A stretch of 64,000 bases of DNA from assembly GCA_950295325.1 (NCBI GenBank), contig OX485806.1:20894001-20958000 (forward strand). The letters are read 5' to 3'. Positions within the stretch are counted from its first letter, which is position 1. Each line of letters begins with the position of its first letter. Both the position numbers and the translations under genes were made by a program. Below, one piece after another: positions 1-24,635 of this stretch. Below the pieces are notes generated by a model. It had not been told where the DNA came from and searched no databases. It worked only from the letters and a program-made list of their open reading frames with translations. This DNA is from Polytrichum commune (Eukaryota; Streptophyta; Polytrichopsida; Polytrichales; Polytrichaceae).

Positions 1-1560
1 TCGGTTGATAATGAACTAGCCGTCGGTTTTCCCCAAACATAGCCGTGGTATGTTATGAACAAACTAATCTAAAGGAACTCATGTTTTGTTTTTGTTTTTT
101 TTAAGGTTAGTTTAGTGATGACGACATGGGTTGATTACTTTCATAGGGGTTTCCATGAGTTTGTGTGGGGGAATTTGAAGGTTAGCAAGTATTTTATTCT
201 TATTTTTTAATTCATTTATTTAAAGTTTTTTTTTTTTGGGGGGGGGGTTCCCACCCTTGTTGGGATAAGAGATGGTTAAGCATGGCCTACTTGTCCATGT
301 GTTGGGTTGTGGCAATCCCATGGAGTATTTCATTGCAGTATTCAAATATTTGTAGTTCTAAGTTTGGATTGGTGAAGGGGGGTTTGGCCTTGGGTGAGTC
401 ACCTAGGATACAAAGGATAACGAGGCACAAGGGAATGATATTTTAAGATGCGTGGTCTTTGAAGTTGTTGATATTTACTAGCATAGAGCAATGCGTTGTT
501 TGTAAGGTGAGCTAGGAGGAGTTCACTTCATGCACATATGGCCACGTTGTTGTGATGGTGGGTGTGAAGGTTATTTATGTGTCTAATATTTGTGCAACAT
601 GAGAGTAGGTGGGTGCAAATATCATTATTTCTTAGGGTGCACAAATTACAAAGTGGGGAGATGTTTTAGTTGAGAATGTATTTCTTGCAGTACTTGTCCA
701 AGTATCTTCTATAGCAAATTCTCAAATTGGGTGGAGCGTTTTCTTTAGTGGGGACCAACAGAAGTTATTACAAAAGTGGTGCCACAATAACACCACTTCA
801 TTTTTATTTACATTTTGGACTCATACCTTATGTCCGACTTTTTGCTCTCGACCAATAGGAATCACTTGATTTGGGAGTTTCTTGAAAGCTAACATTGGAT
901 TGGTTATTTTTTTTTCGTCTTAAAGCATTGGGTCCAACATTGGTGTACAATGTAAACCCAATCTAAACACGATTAAGCATAATGGTAATCCTCTAACCCA
1001 ACTTGACTTTTTGTGAGGTGGTGGATGTCCTAGAAACACACACTTCCATATATGATAAGTTTTTGGTGTGAACTTGGAGGAGGTAGTTCAAACGAAGAGC
1101 ATTGTATATCAATGCATCGAGGGTGAATCTCATGTTGACATCCCAAGAGACACCTTCAAACATGAACCACAACAGGAAAGACATTTTGGACATTATACGC
1201 CAAACGACCAATGACAAATCTTGAAGGTCTTAAAATGTGATCTTAAAATTTCCACTTGAAATCACATGAGGTGTCCAATGAAGATAGGATAAGGAATTAG
1301 GCACATCTACCTTAAGTGCACTAATTAGTGCCTTGATAGAAGGGGGAGATAGACAGATGAGAGAGGGCCATGAGCAAGGTTTGAATGAGTTATGCATGGG
1401 AAAGTTGTGAGTGAAGGGCATTCGTGAAGTGGTGGGACTGGCGAAGCATGAGTTCCGGCACTCAGGAATCGTCACAGTTTCCTTACCTTATTAGCTTACA
1501 CGATCATTCCCATTTTGCTGCCGAGCCCAATCCCACCGCAAAACCCTAACGCCATGGCCC
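1..1560. other. Gene-poor left edge, upstream of ECA3
   Basis: No coding region is recognised here. Open frames are short (at most 81 codons, 993-1475 minus) and do not resemble a family I know. A T-run followed by a G-run lies at about 227-247. The stretch reads as degenerate intergenic DNA leading into the ECA3 promoter. Confidence 0.5.
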
Positions 1561-1619
1561 CAGATCTCCACACCACGGATGCGCTCTCATTTTAACTTGG
1601 CAACACACACAAATCAGGG

Positions 1620-1822
1620 CCACCGATTACACACAGACAAGACTCTCCTCCGCTCCGCAAGGGATTAGAGAGAGAGAGACAAACAGAGAGAGAGAGAGAT
1701 TAAGTAGGGGAGGAGTTTTGCGTTTTCTGCGTTTCTGAGTGCAGAGTGGAAAACGTGGAGTGTCTGAGGGGAGGTCAAGCAATTATCTGGCCCTCAGGCC
1801 GCGGCCTGAAGGAGCTTCCAAC
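1620..1822 (+). promoter_or_regulatory. ECA3 5' leader / proximal promoter with GA repeats
   Basis: The 200 bp before the ECA3 start codon contain two GA microsatellite blocks (about 1666-1678 and 1685-1699) inside a CT/GA-rich stretch. GA-rich leaders are common near plant transcription starts, so this is probably the 5' UTR or core promoter. No TATA box was assigned. The exact transcription start cannot be read from sequence. Confidence 0.4.
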
Positions 1823-13562
<11,740 letters not shown>

Positions 13563-14666
13563 GAAAGTGAGGACTTTGTCAGAATGTGTACATTCCATTC
13601 TTTGTAAAGTAGGTGATCATGCATGCATGTTGCGAGTTGATTATACTCGGCTTAGTGTGTAGCATAGGAACAAACTCGTTCGAGGTATTTCGCATATTTA
13701 TTGCCAATGGAACAGAATCCATCTTCTTCATGTCGATATCAAACATGCTATTGTCTAGAGGTCCTCTCTGGCAATATCTTTGTGCTACTCACACGTTGCT
13801 GGAAGTTCTTCTAGTTGCTTTGATTCAAATAAGTTTCTCAGCAGCCATTGATTAGGATTTTGTCACACTCAAATAATAGAAAACGAGCGGACAGCAGGAA
13901 GAGAGTAGGAATTGCGCTCAGGAAGAGCATACCTTTCACTAACCTGAGTTATTTGACCAACCTAATAAAATGCATGGACTGCTAATATGATTGGATTGCA
14001 ACTCACTAAATCTGTACTTGGGCAATAAATGCATGTGCCTCTGAATACATTTGTAAATTTGTCATCCATATATTTGATGTATGCACCAAGTTGGGAGAAG
14101 CTAGAGAATGTATTTGGCCTGAGTATTTATTTCAAAAATTACAAGCTTGCACTTTTATTGATTTATTTCAAAAAGAAAGAGCATGCTCTTCCAACCCCTA
14201 TTGTGCACAATTCCCAACTCCATGGACAAAGTTGACCAACAATTGTGAAACGCGAAAGTTATCATTTGAAGTTGCACAACTGGAGTTGAAACACGCAAGG
14301 GTGGAAAGTGTGGATTTCACTTCTCTTTAAATGAACACATGACATGTCGTCACAATTTGCCAGAGGCATATGCAAAACCCGAACTTGTAAAGTCATATAA
14401 TCAACATGATATTGTAATCAAACCACTAGTCATGTACTGAATGCTTCTACAGAAAAGTGAAAATTTCCCAACATATGAGCTCCTTGAACCAATTTGCCAT
14501 ATATGTAATCACATACAGTGGAAATGATGTGTGGCTCAGAAGTAATCTTTCAATTGAAAGTAAATCCTGCCTGCACCAATGACGCCGCAACAAATTCAAC
14601 TTGAGTAGTGCTTTCACAATTGGAAATTGAAGCCACATAACTAGGAACACCAGGTATCTAAGAACT
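13563..14666 (+). other. ECA3 3' UTR and intergenic DNA
   Basis: This follows the ECA3 stop codon. AATAAA-type signals occur near 13963 and 14025, so transcription of ECA3 probably ends around 14.0 kb. Open frames here are short and unrecognised. The neighbouring gene XRCC2 points toward this region. Confidence 0.4.
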
Positions 14667-15291
14667 ACACTAAATAGTCCTATTAGTGGGTATAGATATT
14701 TAATGTGGAAATAATTAATGTGGTCACAAGATCCCGGGTCTTAAAAACTTTCAACCAAGACCTTGAAGGGGAGGTGACACACATTTGGAAATGCCGGTTT
14801 TAAATTGGAGATCAGTGGGTGGAAGTAAAAGAAATTTGGTCTTGATTTGTGCCTAGCCTTGAGGAGCTCGGTTTCAAGGTTGATATCTTTTTGTTTTGGT
14901 TGAAACCGCCATTTTCAACTCCAAAAAACATACAAACCCTGTGTTGGATCGGAATTAAAAACAGACATCTATACCCAATAAAAGAGGGACCAACCTCAAA
15001 ACCAAACTCCACAAGGTTAGGCACATGTCAAGGCCAAAATTCTTATACCTTGGCGCACCCACCAATCTCCGTTTCAAAACCAGCTTTTATGAATGTGTGC
15101 GACCTCCACATGATTATTACTTATTATTCAAGGAGAAAAGTAGCATCTAATAAAATAGTCACCCACACCTCAATTTCCTAGAAAAACAATCAATGTGACC
15201 CACATTTTGACTAGACATCTGGCGTGGGTTCAAAATTAATATGGGTACCTTGAGAATAACTGTGGCCCACAGTGATAGGACTATTTAGTGT
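14667..15291. mobile_element. 625-bp fold-back element between ECA3 and XRCC2
   Basis: The ends are an imperfect inverted repeat of about 25 bp: ACACTAAATAGTCCTAT on the left (from 14667) and its near-complement on the right (to 15291). Further in, about 14786-14882 and 14998-15094 form a second, more diverged inverted pair, so most of the element can fold into one hairpin. No transposase is present. The ends contain CACTA just inside the border, but I find no matching 3-bp target duplication, so a superfamily is not assigned. It ends 108 bp beyond the XRCC2 stop codon. Confidence 0.7.
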
Positions 15292-15398
15292 TGCACTCTG
15301 TTGCATGAAAATGTCAACGAGGACACATATCCAAGCGAAATAGTTCTTGTCTCATCATTCTCAATTCTTTCAGTGGTTTTAAACTGGTCAGAATCTTC

Positions 15399-18300
15399 TT
15401 AAATTTGAAAAGACAAATCTTGGAGACATAAATTGGTGACAATTTCAGAACCCTAGAAAAACTGAGCAGAATAGAATGCAGAAAAAAGAGGGACTTGATT
15501 AGGAAGCTCACATCATGTATACTAAATGTATCACCCCCAGAAAAGGGAGGTTTTAGCCACTGAGTTGTAAACTCGCTTCCAGCTTCACCTGGTCCAAAAA
15601 TCAACCCCAATTTCCCCTAAATAACAAATGCTGGCTTCTGAACTTCCAGATCATATTCTAAGGACGAGGATAGAACTTACCAATCATGTTTAAATATGAG
15701 GCATGGTGTTGTGATAGCACAACATGCACCAAAAACCCAATATGAAGAGAATATTACCAGATTCATAAGTTGCCAATAAGGCCACCAATAGGTCACAATA
15801 AAAGTGCAAAAACCTGTTCCCTAAAATCAGGGTACAAAGTTTGATGTGCAATACCTGCTTGACACTGGAGAAGCAAGCGATGAGTAACAAAATCCTGCAC
15901 ACATAAAAATAGACATATTCGTATGTTGAGATTTGAAACCCTATCACAACATCTCATTTACATGGTTCCTGTCCAAATTCAGGTTAAAGCAGCCGGACAG
16001 TCAGTGAAAAATGTAAAATCGAGTCCACTAATTGTGCTTAGCCTAGATGATGATGTTTGTATTCCTATTGAAAAGTCTCATGCAACTGAAGTGTATTGAG
16101 ATTTCTTAAGGCAGTGCTTAAAATATTGACCTGCCAGACAGCTGGCATAAAGTCACGCCGTTGATATCCTGATCTCTTGATATCCTTCCCTGAAGGCACT
16201 TCCACCTCTGCGGTCTCCTTGTGGAAATAACCCCCATGATGCCCGCCTGACCTGCTTGCATATAAGAACATGGTGAAGCTCATGTTCTTTAAGGTAAGTG
16301 GGCCTTGAATGTACACTTTTAACCTTTCACCCACTTCTCCTAGAATGTGAACCACACAATTAGTGTGACATGATTGCCCATTCAAAATTGTGTCCATAGC
16401 CAATTTTGAGGCTTGTATGAATATTTTATCCATTATCAAAGTCTGACTCCAGCAAAGGTCAACTGAACAATCTTTTCACCAGACTCCAGCAAAGAAACGA
16501 TTATATATTAACTCTGTAGTCAGATAGCAGAGCTCCTTAACTTATTTCAGAACAAAGAAGGTTGTGTGAAGAACAGTATGGCTTACCAATAATCACCAGT
16601 TTCAGGGGAATGTGATGAATATATATTACATTTGGAGGCCAACACTAGCAAGTTATATGTGTGCGACAAGTTACGCAGCTCTCTTACTACAGCTTGCATA
16701 ACTCCTTGCACACTGAGACTCGAACTGGACCGTTTTTCAGCTGTCATTGATGGTACTGCTCGATCAAGCCAATAAAATGCTGCAATGCTGCACCCACCTC
16801 CTGCTCATGGTCTGTCAGAACTGTGAATTAATTGTATCACACATGAAATTGCATCAATGAGTTTTTCTATTCATATACTGTAGAGTGCCAAAAGGAAATT
16901 TCCCCGTGGGATTCAGCAGCGTACAACCAATGTGAATGTGACATGTGGCAACAGTCATCCAAAGAATAATTATTTTGTGTTGAACCAAACACCACTCTAT
17001 GGTAGTTAGCAAATGAAAGGGGATTTCTACATACCAAAGTATGCCTTCTTTAGTTTTTGTATGCAAAAGATGTGAGGGTTCAAAGTTTTACTGGTAGATT
17101 ATCCAAAACCGTTCGAGGAGCCTAATGTTAAGGTGGTGAACATTCTCATAATTCTATGCACTTATTGTGCAAGATTTTAGGATGCTGGTTTTAGCACCCT
17201 CTACCTTATTGTTCACTGCCAGTATATCAATTTGTTAGCAGCAGTAAACATAAAACAAGATCCTCAAAAGCAGAAGGGATAACCCTGGCTGCTTTTGTGC
17301 TCTCACAGGAGTTCCTTGAGAGAGCTAAATACAAGAAAATACATCCAGGAGTTCGATAAAAATGTATTGGTGGGTTTGGTCTGTTGTGGAGATTCAAACA
17401 TTGAACTCCGGATACATAGGGCTTCAAGGTGTACGTCATGAAACAAGAGCAATTTTTCTCCAATTGTTAGAGAACTATACCTGTCGATCAGAAGGAGGCG
17501 AACAGATTTTCTCTGAACTTGTGCTTGACTCAACTGACTTCGGGAACACTGCATTGTGCCATCCACCAGTTACATTTGTAAAGACAAAACAAAGAAACTT
17601 GTAATCACAGTCCATACCAATTAACAACTTCAATAAATCTTGACAAACACTCTGGTCAAACACCGTAAGTTTCAAACACTGGGTTCCGTGGCACCAATTA
17701 GCCTGACTGAAGAAAACAAACAGCAACTCTTGTAGATAATACTGCATTTGTTCAGTAAGCATAGTAAATGATCAGTAACTCATTAGCAGAACAAAGCGAA
17801 GAATAAAGTTATCCTCTTACTCAACATGACCTTTGGTTAAGAGGTGGTTGTTATGCAGACAAGACCTTCCATGTTTGGCAACTTTGTGGTGCACACTTGG
17901 ACGTATATGGAGACTTGAACAAAGAACATCTACATCGGTTCATTGTGGGTCAAACTCATTTTTGCATGCCAAGGGGTCCTCCAATAAAATTGGCCCTCAA
18001 TGAATCAAAATAGGTTGCTCTTCGTTCAAATTCAAACACTACCTTCAAACATGCACCACAGTGGAAACAAATTATTGATATTGTCTGCAAAACAAGCTAT
18101 GAAATGTCAATATGCACCAACCCTTGACCAAAACTCCCATTAAGGGAACTCTACTGTATGAGGTTCCAGACAATATTATTTCTAATATATGCTATCTAAG
18201 ACCACTCCGTTGCCACAGCTCTTCCCACACTTTGCTTATTGCAACATTGAACTCCACTTCTAGATGACAGGTCATCATATTGTAATATATATCAACCTCA

Positions 18301-20453
18301 AAATGGAAAGTTACTCACATGCACAATAGGAGGAATATGATGGTCAAAGCAGGGGTTTTACCTGGAGAGCAGATATGAACTCAAGGCTACTATAGCACCG
18401 GGTGTATATAAATCTATCTAGACAAGCCTTGAGCACTTGGTCACCATCTTCCATTCCTTTGTCATGTTCCTCCTCCATCTGCCTATCTCCATTCTGTGGC
18501 CCTGATCATACAAACCAAATGATGATCAAACCTTAAAAGTCTGAGGGGCCCATTTGAGCCTCAAGATGTCATAGACAGGGGTTTAAGATTGCTTCTTGAT
18601 ATTTTTGGAGAAAAAGCGTAAATATGGACCCTATGTAAAATAGCCCATTGATCACATTCATTATTCCAATAAGCATACATACATTGAGAAAGAGTTAAAA
18701 GGAGATTTGACCTCGTATAATTGACTTAGACTCAACAACATACCATGTATATCTAATCACTGTTGTCACATCTGCCTTTAATTACACTTCCTCTTTATAA
18801 AAAGCTGTGCTGAATATAGACTCAATACCATGGACCAAAGAAAAAAATTGTCTCAAGTTTCGACAGTTATAGGGGGTTTACATAGATCGTCACATATCCA
18901 GTATAAACAACCCCAAGTCCTTCAAGAGTTAAGGAAGGATTAATATTTACCTTGTTGAATATGAGCTTGGAGCAGGCTGAGGAGGCGCAAAATATCGAAA
19001 TGGCCATCCAAGTCGAACCACAGTACTCCGCCCTCCCATCCACCGAAACCTTGCTTTGGAAGCAGGCATTTTACTGCTGCCTTTACTATTCCAACACACC
19101 ATTATGCCAAGTTAGACAATTATCATATTAAAAAAATTCTTAACCCTGGTTTTGCATCTGACTGAATGGTTCCATATTAGCACTCTCAGAGAAATTCTAT
19201 TGAATGCAACACTGCAGTCCGCATAGTTTACACCCATGAAGAAGCAAAAGCCATGTATGATCCTCTAACAAAACGACCTCAAGATCAAAAAATATATATA
19301 ACCATATAGAAGAAGGCAATGATAATTCTCTATAATTCTATGTCAATATCAAGAACAATCCTGACCGGCAATCAAGTTTCTTCATAACTCTATGTCTAAA
19401 GCCTGGTACTATATCTGGAAAATACTTATTCAAATATCAATAATTCCATGTAAGAAATCTAAGTGAACTCTACAATGGCAACCATGATCACACTCTATAT
19501 TCTGCTGCTTACATGTAGCATTTCTACCTCAACATGAGTGAGCAAAATTGGATGCAAAACCAGAGTCATTTTACACTTCTAGAGTCATTTCACAAAAACT
19601 GAAGGCCACGTATGAACCTCTAACAAAAAGAACGACATCGAGATCAAGAACTAATGCCAATGTTTGTGTGATCCGTTAACACAAAATGAGATCAACAATG
19701 GCAATGAAACTTCTGTATACTTCTTTGTCTAAGTCCTGATGCACACTCTATATTTTGGTGCTTGTTTGGCCAGGTATGAACCTCTAGCACAAAAAGATAT
19801 CAAAATCAAGAACAATCTTGACATCAACTTCAAAAAAATGGTAATGGAAATACTCTATGTCTAAATCATGATACCTTGATCGCACTCTATCTTCTGATGC
19901 TTACATGTGGCATCCTACCTCCAGATGAGTGAAGAAAATTGGATGCCAAACCGCAGCCATTACACACAACTAATGGCCAAGTATGAACCTCCAGCACAAA
20001 AAGACACCAAGATCAAGAACAACTCGGACAACAACATCACAAAAATGGCAATGGGAATTGTTCAATACTCTACGTCTAAATCCTGATACTATGATCACAC
20101 TAGACGTTGTGCTACTTACATGAAGCCTTCTACGCCCACACGAGTGAAGAAAATTGGATGCAAAACCACAGCCATTACACACAACTAATGGGGCCATGTG
20201 TGAACCTGAAACAAAACAAAATACTAATAATAAAAGACAGCATTACCTCAAGAAGGAAGACAGATTTAGCAGAGCCCGAGGCGCCAGCGACTTCCACCAC
20301 CGCTTGGCCATGGCTCAGCCGCCCCAAGCACGGCAGCAGAGGCGTGGAAGAAGAGTGCGCGGCAGCGGCATCTGCAGCGGCGGCAGGCAACACCCTGCGC
20401 AGCATTTCCTGAGCGCTTTCATGGCCGCGAACCCACTCCTGCGGCCTTTCCAT
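15399..20453 (-). CDS. XRCC2: DNA repair protein XRCC2 (RAD51 paralog)
   Basis: XRCC2 is a RecA/RAD51-family subunit of the BCDX2 paralog complex that supports RAD51 in nuclear homologous recombination. The joined exons encode about 345 aa. The start MERPQEWVRG resembles plant XRCC2. The Walker A loop at 57-64 reads GASGSAKS, with alanine where the standard motif has glycine before lysine; plant XRCC2 shares this. The first core strand VLWFDLDGHF spans about 88-97. Walker B is LLLIDS with D181, followed by IAAFYWLDR. The segment AVVRELRNLSHTYNLLVLAS and the late motif RRDFMPAVWQ match the family. The final short exon (GSEIVTNL then stop at 15399) fits the usual hydrophobic C-terminus but is the weakest part; reading through the exon-8 donor would give a different tail. 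Intron 1 carries a tandem repeat. The gene is tail-to-tail with ECA3. Confidence 0.9.
15399..20453 (-). other. XRCC2: Exon map of XRCC2 (9 coding exons)
   Basis: On the minus strand, in transcript order: 20453-20247, 19080-18951, 18501-18362, 17548-17481, 16787-16587, 16251-16131, 15894-15855, 15588-15512, 15452-15399. The sum is 1038 nt. Phases agree at every junction. Exon 5 was recovered from its AFYWLDR motif; it contains no long open frame of its own. The last junction (15512 to 15452) is inferred from the polypyrimidine tract and the short tail. Confidence 0.85.
19230..20240. repeat. Diverged tandem repeat in XRCC2 intron 1
   Basis: Intron 1 contains about five degenerate copies of a unit of roughly 160-350 bp. 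One landmark, a phrase like TATGAACCTCTAACA followed by a stretch like AAGATCAAGAACAA, recurs near 19255, 19612, 19773, 19980 and 20197. A second landmark, GAGTGAAGAAAATTGGATGC, recurs near 19540, 19925 and 20140. The right-most copy reaches to within tens of bases of the exon-1 splice donor. Confidence 0.7.
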
Positions 20454-23400
20454 CGCTCCAACCTTTCAATGCACTTCCAGTGCGCCTCTCAGTAGCCTCT
20501 AAAATTTCCTTAGGAAAGAAATATTCCATTCAACGCATCTCTGCTCTTCGCATTTGCATTTGCAATTGCATCTGCATCGGCCAAGACACGAGAGACACAG
20601 ACACAGGATTGCGAGAGCTGAGCAGCGTCCGGAGCATTACCACCAACGCAAGCCATATCGCCCTGAACCGCTACAGTAAATTGGCGCAGTTGAAAATTTC
20701 AGTATGGTGGGTGGTTATGCACCAATGTTGGACCGGTATACTAAGTGAATGCATGGGTTTATCAATAATCGACATCGATAATGGTATCATAGATCCTACC
20801 ATGGGTATCAAAATTGTAATACTACAATAGTCAAATATTGATATTTGGTGGGTATGTCAAGGTGAGTGAATCTTTGTATACCTGAGTTATTATAGGGTTC
20901 CATATCATTCTAAACCATATTGAAACTACAACAATATTTTTTTACATGATACATATGCCCAAATAAGTAGTGTGTTTACCGGTGCATTTGTTGAAAATGT
21001 GAAATTGACATTATAGATACTCAAATGGTATCAAAAGAAGACAATACCATGCAACAGATGACGTGGTGGTGGAGGCCATCACCCCACCATTCTTGCCTAA
21101 AAACCCAAAAAACAAATCCAAAGAAAAAAGGTTATATGTCAAAGGTTCTTCCCAAAACAAACATGTGACAAAAAAAGAAAAATGAAAATGGAAACAAATG
21201 TGGAAAGCCCTACAAGTGCAAAAGGTGGGTATGATGGGGGAAACCCAGGGAGGTGGTGACATGGCATAGGCAGGGGTCCCCACACCAAAGAACCTTTATG
21301 CGATCTTATTGGTTGAGAGAAAACTAACAAACACATGACTTTTACACTAGGGTTTGGGTACAATGTTTGAAAATTGATGTGCCACGAATGTGGCATACCT
21401 TTTCCAGCAAAATCTTCGAAGATACTAAAGAGGAGATCAAGCTACTCAAGTAGATATTCCTTCTAGTTTGAGAAACCAATCTTCAAATTTGGGTTCAATC
21501 TTGAGTTTGACAGTAAGGTCCATGAAGGGGGGTTTTGGACCCCAGTTCCTTGAACCTTGACCCTAATGTAAACCCACCCTAAACCAGAGTTGTGTGTGAG
21601 GAAGAACCTTGCTGATGCGGCAACTTTCTAGTGGAATAATATAAACTATAGCCTTATTCCCTCGCGATTGGTCAACTGGAAACCCAAAAAAATGATATAG
21701 AATCTTGATTTCTCACTTAGTTTGATTCTCCTCACACTAGTTATGTATGATAACCAACATATATCCACCAACTACAAGGTTTTAGATGTGCCCACTCGTT
21801 GCTTCCAAGCAACTATAACCCATAGTTAAGCGCCTCATGTTGATTAACATACTTATAAACATGTGTGCACGTGAGGGGGAACCTCATTGATGTGGTGGCA
21901 TTCTAGGGGTTGTGAAGATGGATATAACCTATGGTTATATCTCCTCGCGATTGGTGTAAGGTGATTGCAACTATCAATAAAATTGGCATGTGATGAATTA
22001 TATTGTATAGGTATGTATTCAAAGGAATAAGTCGTTTATGACTTTCACTTGAAAGATTCAAAGGATGTATTTCTTGACTGTAGAATAAAAATCTCAACCC
22101 TCATGTTCCTCATTTGGATTTGCTAATGTGTTCATGCGTTTTTATTTTTTGATTGTTATCGAATATCTACTTATGTTGAAACTCAAATAGGGCTCATAAT
22201 AGGTGTGCTCACCTTAATGGAAATAAAAAAAATGATGTAAAATGTCGATTTACCACTTAAGGTTGGTCTCCATCTAGGGCCACTCACCCATAATCACAAT
22301 GGCTTCCAATTAAATGTTGAGGATTTTCATGGGAGAAGATTGTGGTACCACTCACCCGACAATTGCACTATATGGTGGATTTTGTGTGTAAATGATATGT
22401 AGGGAGGGGAAAAGAAGGGGGGGGGGGTAAATGGTGGATTTTGAAATGGGTAAGCCTACCCCTCTAGCTCTTGGTCAATATTTCATAATATATTCTTAAA
22501 GAGACCTAAGGCAAGCATGTACATGCAAAGGATTGTCCCACCCCCTCCCCATCTCAACTGCACCCCATGCAAAATGTCCATGCCTACACCTTCGCCAATC
22601 TCAATCCCGCCTATTCCAGCACACTACCCCATGCACCGGCACCATACATGGCTTGCCAAGTACCTTCACGCCCTTCCGAACGATTTACCCCTACATGTAA
22701 TTTTCCAACACCCTTTCCAAACATAACCATTATTCCACATTACTCCAAACCCCCAAGTGAGGCAAATGACGAGGCAAAATCAAATTAATCAAATCTCCAC
22801 TCAAACCCCCTCCACCTTATTTGAGCCCACAACCACCTACACACATCCACCGCCTCTTGCTCTAGGCACATAGAATCTAACATTTTTTCTACAAATAGCT
22901 GCTATGAATTTTCCGTTACCAAAAAATTTAATTGCACTATATGCAACGCATAACTTGAGCTCCTCCCCCACTACAAAGCAAGCATCTCCACCACTTTGAG
23001 TAGAATTAACAAATGACCCAGTGTAGGTAACAAATGTTGTTTGTGGTTTGTGCGATTAAATATCCACATATTTATCAATGAAGTATCAATCAAAATGGAT
23101 ATGGTGTCATCATTTGTGTGTGCGCACATGGTAGGAGTATAGCCCCCTCAAGTGATTGGCCACATCCACCATGAGGATGAATGTCTTATGTTCAAGGTGC
23201 ACATGTGATGTGTCAATTAAGGTACGCTCTGCCCCCACCCACCTAGGGACTGACACTAGAGCCAGGTTGCAACACGGGGAATGAGTGGGTAGAGAGCGAG
23301 AGCACATACTTCTTGTCCACCCACTCAACGCATGTCATTTGGTTGATGTTGTGCATGACCCACCCTAGTGTGCCTTGTGGTAACTTCTTCCATAACTTCA

Positions 23401-24590
23401 TTGTTGCAAGTGCATTCAGAATGCCTATCCTATTAGCTCACACAATCTTTGTCCCATAAATTTCCAAAGCTAGAAGGTCCCATAGTAACGCTACCCTAGT
23501 AATAAAGTTGTCAATCAAGACCACATTACCCATGTGCTCCAACCCCACAACCAACTTCTTCACCATGTTGAGCCTCACATGAGCTTCCATCTTGTAGACT
23601 TGGGTGCTCAGGGGCCTCAATACTTTGCGTACTTAAAGGCCGAATTACACAAATTCCAATTTTTGATTCCCCATATGGCATGTTTGGACGGTATGTACTG
23701 CAATAGTGGCCTTATACCTTCTCCTTAAGATGTCATTCCTCTTTACACGCATCAATATCCTTAATCGACTCCACTAACGAACATACCTTATGGATTTTGT
23801 CATACCCCGAACTTGCACGGTCCATGACAATATCCTCTTTCACCAAAAGATGAAGACATCAAGTTATAGACTCGAACCTATTACCCATTAAGTTGTTAAT
23901 ACTAGGCACTGTAAAAATGATGAGGTTTTGGACCAAATAAGACTATATATGAATGGGTTTTTTTTGAAGCCCATGTAAATATTCATGGCAATGCACACCT
24001 TAGTTCCCCTATCTCTAGGGAACCCACCTCTTGCCCCCTCACATGCTTCTCTTTTTGACATCCCTCTCATCCCTCTCAATTGGATTTCTACGGTAACAAG
24101 GCACTTGCATAACGATTAGTTTTGTTCATTATTTTCCGCATTGTGGAATGGTTTCTAAATGAATTCAAAGTTTTGGGTTCAGTGTGCCGGTTTTGGTGGG
24201 CTCATGATAGGCCCACCAAAACCAGCAAGCATAGGGTCAAATGTAATGTTGCTTGTGGCCATGTGGAATCCGCATATACATCTCTAATGTGTGTTTGTGA
24301 AAGGGGGGGGGGTACCCTTCCCCTAGGTATTTCATTTGTTCCCCCATCACACTCTTTTCCCAACCCCTCATCTATTCCTTCCATGTGAAGTGTGGTAATG
24401 GATCACCATCCTCTTCCGATGATAAATGGCATGCATGTTCTACCAAATCATCCCCCTCACCCTCCCCAAGTTGACCTCTACATTGAGGGAAAATCAAAGG
24501 TCACCATATGGCACATCCCTTACTACACCATGCTCAAATTCAATAACCACCATGGCTTCCAATGTTTCATCATTTACAAAATGGCTCAAG
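20454..24590. other. Gene-poor region upstream of XRCC2
   Basis: The first 200 bp are probably the XRCC2 promoter and 5' UTR. Beyond that no gene is recognised. A degenerate direct repeat of about 275 bp is visible: a phrase like GAACCTTGCTGATGCGG followed by CTCGCGATTGGT occurs at about 21598-21675 and again at about 21872-21955. Poly-G tracts lie near 22420 and 24305. Open frames of 60-90 codons at 22.5-24.4 kb show no known domain and look like transposon debris. Confidence 0.5.
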
Positions 24591-24597
24591 GCCATTC

Positions 24598-24635
24598 CCA
24601 ATACCGTAGCATCATAGCTGGTTCGTGCAAAAATA
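24598..24635 (+). repeat. Left member of a distant inverted repeat
   Basis: TACCGTAGCATCATAGCTGG and the next few bases match, with about two mismatches in 28, the complement of 29430-29464. A second inverted homology lies inside: about 24960-25020 against 28370-28412, both containing CACGGGTAGATCACT in opposite orientations. The two pairs may be ends of one 4.9-kb element or two opposite copies of one repeat. Confidence 0.6.

Noticed and set aside
17227..17463. Candidate XRCC2 exon 5 (contains HFYRTPG)
   Set aside because: It superficially fits the phase, but the frame ends in a stop with no usable donor, and 16587-16787 contains the genuine SIAAFYWLDR and LLVLAS motifs in correct phase.
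23110..23620. Minus-strand frames that faintly recall a repeat protein
   Set aside because: I looked for PPR-type motifs but could not align any repeat; too weak to call.
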